A stretch of DNA of 64,000 nt from CAVYWD01 sp963772225 (GTDB lineage: Bacteria; Myxococcota; Myxococcia; Myxococcales; UBA5297). The stretch is taken from assembly GCA_963772225.1 (NCBI GenBank), contig CAVYWD010000002.1, positions 806,001-870,000 on the forward strand, read 5' to 3'. This document shows, in pieces, positions 62,286 to 64,000 of this stretch. The position numbers were made by a program, and so were the translations under genes. The first letter of the stretch is position 1; the number at the start of each line of letters is the position of its first letter. Under the pieces are notes generated by a model that searched no databases, was not told the DNA's origin, and was given only the letters and a program-made list of their open reading frames with translations.

Positions 62286-63407
62286 ATGGGTCCGGTCCAA
62301 AGACGCCGCAGGCCGAGAAGCCTTCGGGTCGCCGTCATCTCCACGCCCTTCCTTGCCGTGCCGCCGCCGCATTACGGCGGCACCGAGCTGGTGGTCGCCG
62401 AGCTCGTGGACGGGCTCCTGGAGCGCGGCCTCGACGTGACGGTCTTCGCCACCGGCGACTCCAAGGGCGGGTTCCACCGCGCCTGCGAGGTGCGCGCCGC
62501 CTTCCGCCGCGCCGCCTGGCCGCCGGACCCCTTCGTCGAGCTCGAGCATTGCGCCTTCGCGCTCCGCGAGATCCTTGCCGACGAGTCCTCGTTCGACCTG
62601 ATCCACTCTCACACGCCCGCCTTCCTGCCGCTGGCCGGAAGGCTCCTGCCCAAGACGCCGCTGGTGCTCACCCTTCACCACGCCTTCGACCCGGCGCTCG
62701 CCAGTCTCTACCAGCGCCACGCCGGCGTCGTGTTCGCCGCCATCAGCGCGCGGCAGCTGGAGCTTTTGGGCCCCATCGAGCACAGCGCCGTGATCCACCA
62801 CGGCCTCTCGCCCGAGCGGTACCACCTGGCGGAGGTGCGCCGCGACGCCGTGGCGTTCCTGGGCCGGCTCGCGCGGGTGAAGGCGCCGCACCTCGCCGTC
62901 GACGTGGCCCGGCGCGCGGGCCTCAAGCTCCGGATGGGAGGCGAGCCGCACTCGGGCGACCGCGAGTACTTCCGGGACGAGGTCGCGCCGCGGCTCCGGC
63001 AGCCCCACGTCGAGTACCTCGGCGCCGTGGATCACGCCCAAAAGCTCGAGCTGCTCTCGACCGCCCGAGCGCTGCTCTTCCCCATCGAGTGGGAGGAGCC
63101 TTTCGGCCTGGTGGCCCTGGAGGCGATGCTCTGCGGCTGCCCGGTAGTGGCGTTCCGGCGCGGGTCCGTGCCCGAGCTCGTCGAGGAGGGCGTCACCGGC
63201 TTCATCGCCCGCGACGCCGAGCACATGGCGCGGCTGCTCGGCGGCCCGGCGCACCCCGCGCGCTTCGACCGCGCCCGCTGCCGGGCCCGGGCCGCGTCGC
63301 GCTTCAACGCCCGCAGAATGGTGGACGACTACCTCGAGCTGTTCGAGCTCGCCCGCTGCCCGGGCCTCGAGGAGATGGCGGCAGGCGACCCCGAGGCGCG
63401 CGGCTGA
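62286..63407 (+). CDS. GT4-family glycosyltransferase
   Basis: 373 residues from ATG 62286, with GGAGGAG about ten bases upstream. GT-B fold: Gly-rich N-terminal loop PPPHYGGTELVVAELVDGL, then HSHTPAFLPLAG, the His of the first half in LVLTLHHAFDP and the C-terminal nucleotide-sugar site IEWEEPFGLVALEAMLCGCPVVAFRRGSVPE, where E-x7-E is complete (quoted as EEPFGLVALEAMLCGCPV). Donor probably GDP- or UDP-hexose. This second GT4 has no disordered tail, unlike the one at 47056. Substrate and pathway unknown; it stands alone beside the CoA-transferase gene. Confidence 0.88.
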   Translation: MGPVQRRRRPRSLRVAVISTPFLAVPPPHYGGTELVVAELVDGLLERGLDVTVFATGDSKGGFHRACEVRAAFRRAAWPPDPFVELEHCAFALREILADESSFDLIHSHTPAFLPLAGRLLPKTPLVLTLHHAFDPALASLYQRHAGVVFAAISARQLELLGPIEHSAVIHHGLSPERYHLAEVRRDAVAFLGRLARVKAPHLAVDVARRAGLKLRMGGEPHSGDREYFRDEVAPRLRQPHVEYLGAVDHAQKLELLSTARALLFPIEWEEPFGLVALEAMLCGCPVVAFRRGSVPELVEEGVTGFIARDAEHMARLLGGPAHPARFDRARCRARAASRFNARRMVDDYLELFELARCPGLEEMAAGDPEARG

Positions 63408-63773
63408 GAATTGGCACGGCGCAGGGGGCACCAAATGGACGGAGCGCCGTCGCACGGACCGGCGCTCCACGATTCTGGACCGTCAGGTTCCGACCGGTCC
63501 GGCGGGCCTTGGAGCCCACCTTCGTTTTTGGACGCCTCAGCGGTCGAGCGCGCCTCAACCCTGCCGGCATCCGGACTGCGACCCGGGCTCTCAACTCCCT
63601 GCCCGGACCACCTTGGGCGAGCGGGTCAACGCTCGCAAAAACAATATACGCCTCGGCGATGGCATTTTCCACTCCCGGTCGCGCCGCGGGCGTCCAAGGC
63701 GCCCTCGGTTTCGCTGGCCCCGCCCGGCTTCGGCCGTGAATACCAGGACCTGGTGAAGGCGAAAGGGCGGTCC
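63408..63773. other. 366-base gap upstream of the YyaL-type gene
   Basis: Two plus-strand genes flank it. No coding frame convinces. Bases 63640-63660 are AT-rich (CAAAAACAATATACG) and might hold a -10 of the following gene, but no matching -35 was found. Confidence 0.45.
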
Positions 63774-64000
63774 ATGTCCAACCGGCTGCGAGACGAGACC
63801 TCGCCGTACCTGCTTCAACACCAGCACAACCCCGTCGACTGGTACCCGTGGGGCGAGGAGGCGTTCGCCCGAGCGCGGGCGCTGGACCGGCCCATTTTCC
63901 TTTCGGTGGGCTACTCGGCCTGCCACTGGTGCCACGTCATGGAGCGCGAGTCCTTCGAAGACGAGGCGACCGCGCGCCGGATGAACGAGCAGTTCGTCTG
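63774..64000 (+). CDS. YyaL/Spermatogenesis-associated-20-like thioredoxin-domain protein, 5' part
   Basis: 75 residues of an open frame that runs out of the window. N-terminus MSNRLRDETSPYLLQHQHNP, then PVDWYPWGEEAFARARALDRPI and SVGYSACHWCHVMERESFED. The C-H-W-C motif and its surroundings are the signature of the DUF255 thioredoxin domain of YyaL (SSP411), followed in full proteins by an (alpha/alpha)6 barrel. Function unknown; the second part is not visible. ATG 63774 follows GAAAGGGCGG. Confidence 0.88.
   Translation, partial: MSNRLRDETSPYLLQHQHNPVDWYPWGEEAFARARALDRPIFLSVGYSACHWCHVMERESFEDEATARRMNEQFV

Overview
The window is high-GC (roughly 70% by eye) and densely coded. It looks like chromosomal DNA of a myxobacterium (Myxococcota). 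Evidence: a von Willebrand A protein ending in a MYXO-CTERM tag, a giant pseudo-receiver/coiled-coil protein of the AglZ/FrzS gliding type, an NtrC-type activator, Asp-Ala-Ser-rich lipoprotein linkers, and the general gene content. No rRNA, tRNA or CRISPR array was found.

Layout. 1-4.6 kb: end of a SYLF lipid-binding protein, then divergent prkA (-) and a lid-less Hsp70 (+), both broken by many single-base lesions. 4.7-9.4 kb: a TPR zinc metallopeptidase, an NtrC-family regulator and an outer-membrane barrel. 9.4-12.2 kb: rsmI-yraN, then a MarR-TfoX_C fusion overlapping a carboxymuconolactone-decarboxylase-like gene. 12.3-16.5 kb: an SMC-like membrane ATPase and the classic rpsP-rimM-trmD-rplS operon with a good promoter. 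16.5-24.5 kb: a penicillin-binding transpeptidase, an ABC-2 transporter, a cyclic-nucleotide-binding protein coupled to a NUDIX hydrolase, a lipoprotein, a class V aminotransferase and a small membrane protein. 24.5-34 kb: a receiver fragment, dksA, a diadenylate cyclase, a YbaK-like deacylase, a lipoprotein serine protease, mutS and a HARE-HTH/Mrr-like protein. 34-42.7 kb: a PQQ-like propeller, a cell-envelope cluster (TPR lipoprotein, LysM protein, anchored protein), pgeF and a haem-c diguanylate cyclase. 42.8-52.1 kb: the AglZ-like protein, a GT4 glycosyltransferase, and a divergent DUF4912-GH57-slyX unit that resembles an alpha-glucan locus. 52-59.5 kb: a propeller lipoprotein and hydrolase, then a lower-GC esterase island with a decayed lipase, an IS21-type remnant and two copies of a 55-bp repeat at its edges. 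59.5-64 kb: the VWA/MYXO-CTERM protein, a CoA-transferase/hydrolase, a second GT4 and the start of a YyaL-type thioredoxin-domain protein.

Themes. Several genes belong to second-messenger or stress signalling: c-di-GMP (haem-c GGDEF), c-di-AMP (DAC), a cNMP-binding protein, DksA and PrkA. Others shape the envelope and polysaccharides. The least ordinary items are the haem-c GGDEF sensor, the MarR-TfoX_C fusion with its operator, the membrane SMC-like ATPase with a degenerate P-loop, and the repeat-flanked esterase island.

Data-quality caution. Frame breaks at about 0.9-4.5 kb, 20.2-20.6 kb, 41.5 kb and 51.78 kb are mostly single-base insertions in otherwise well-conserved genes. I infer sequencing or assembly error more than true decay, but the sequence alone cannot decide.
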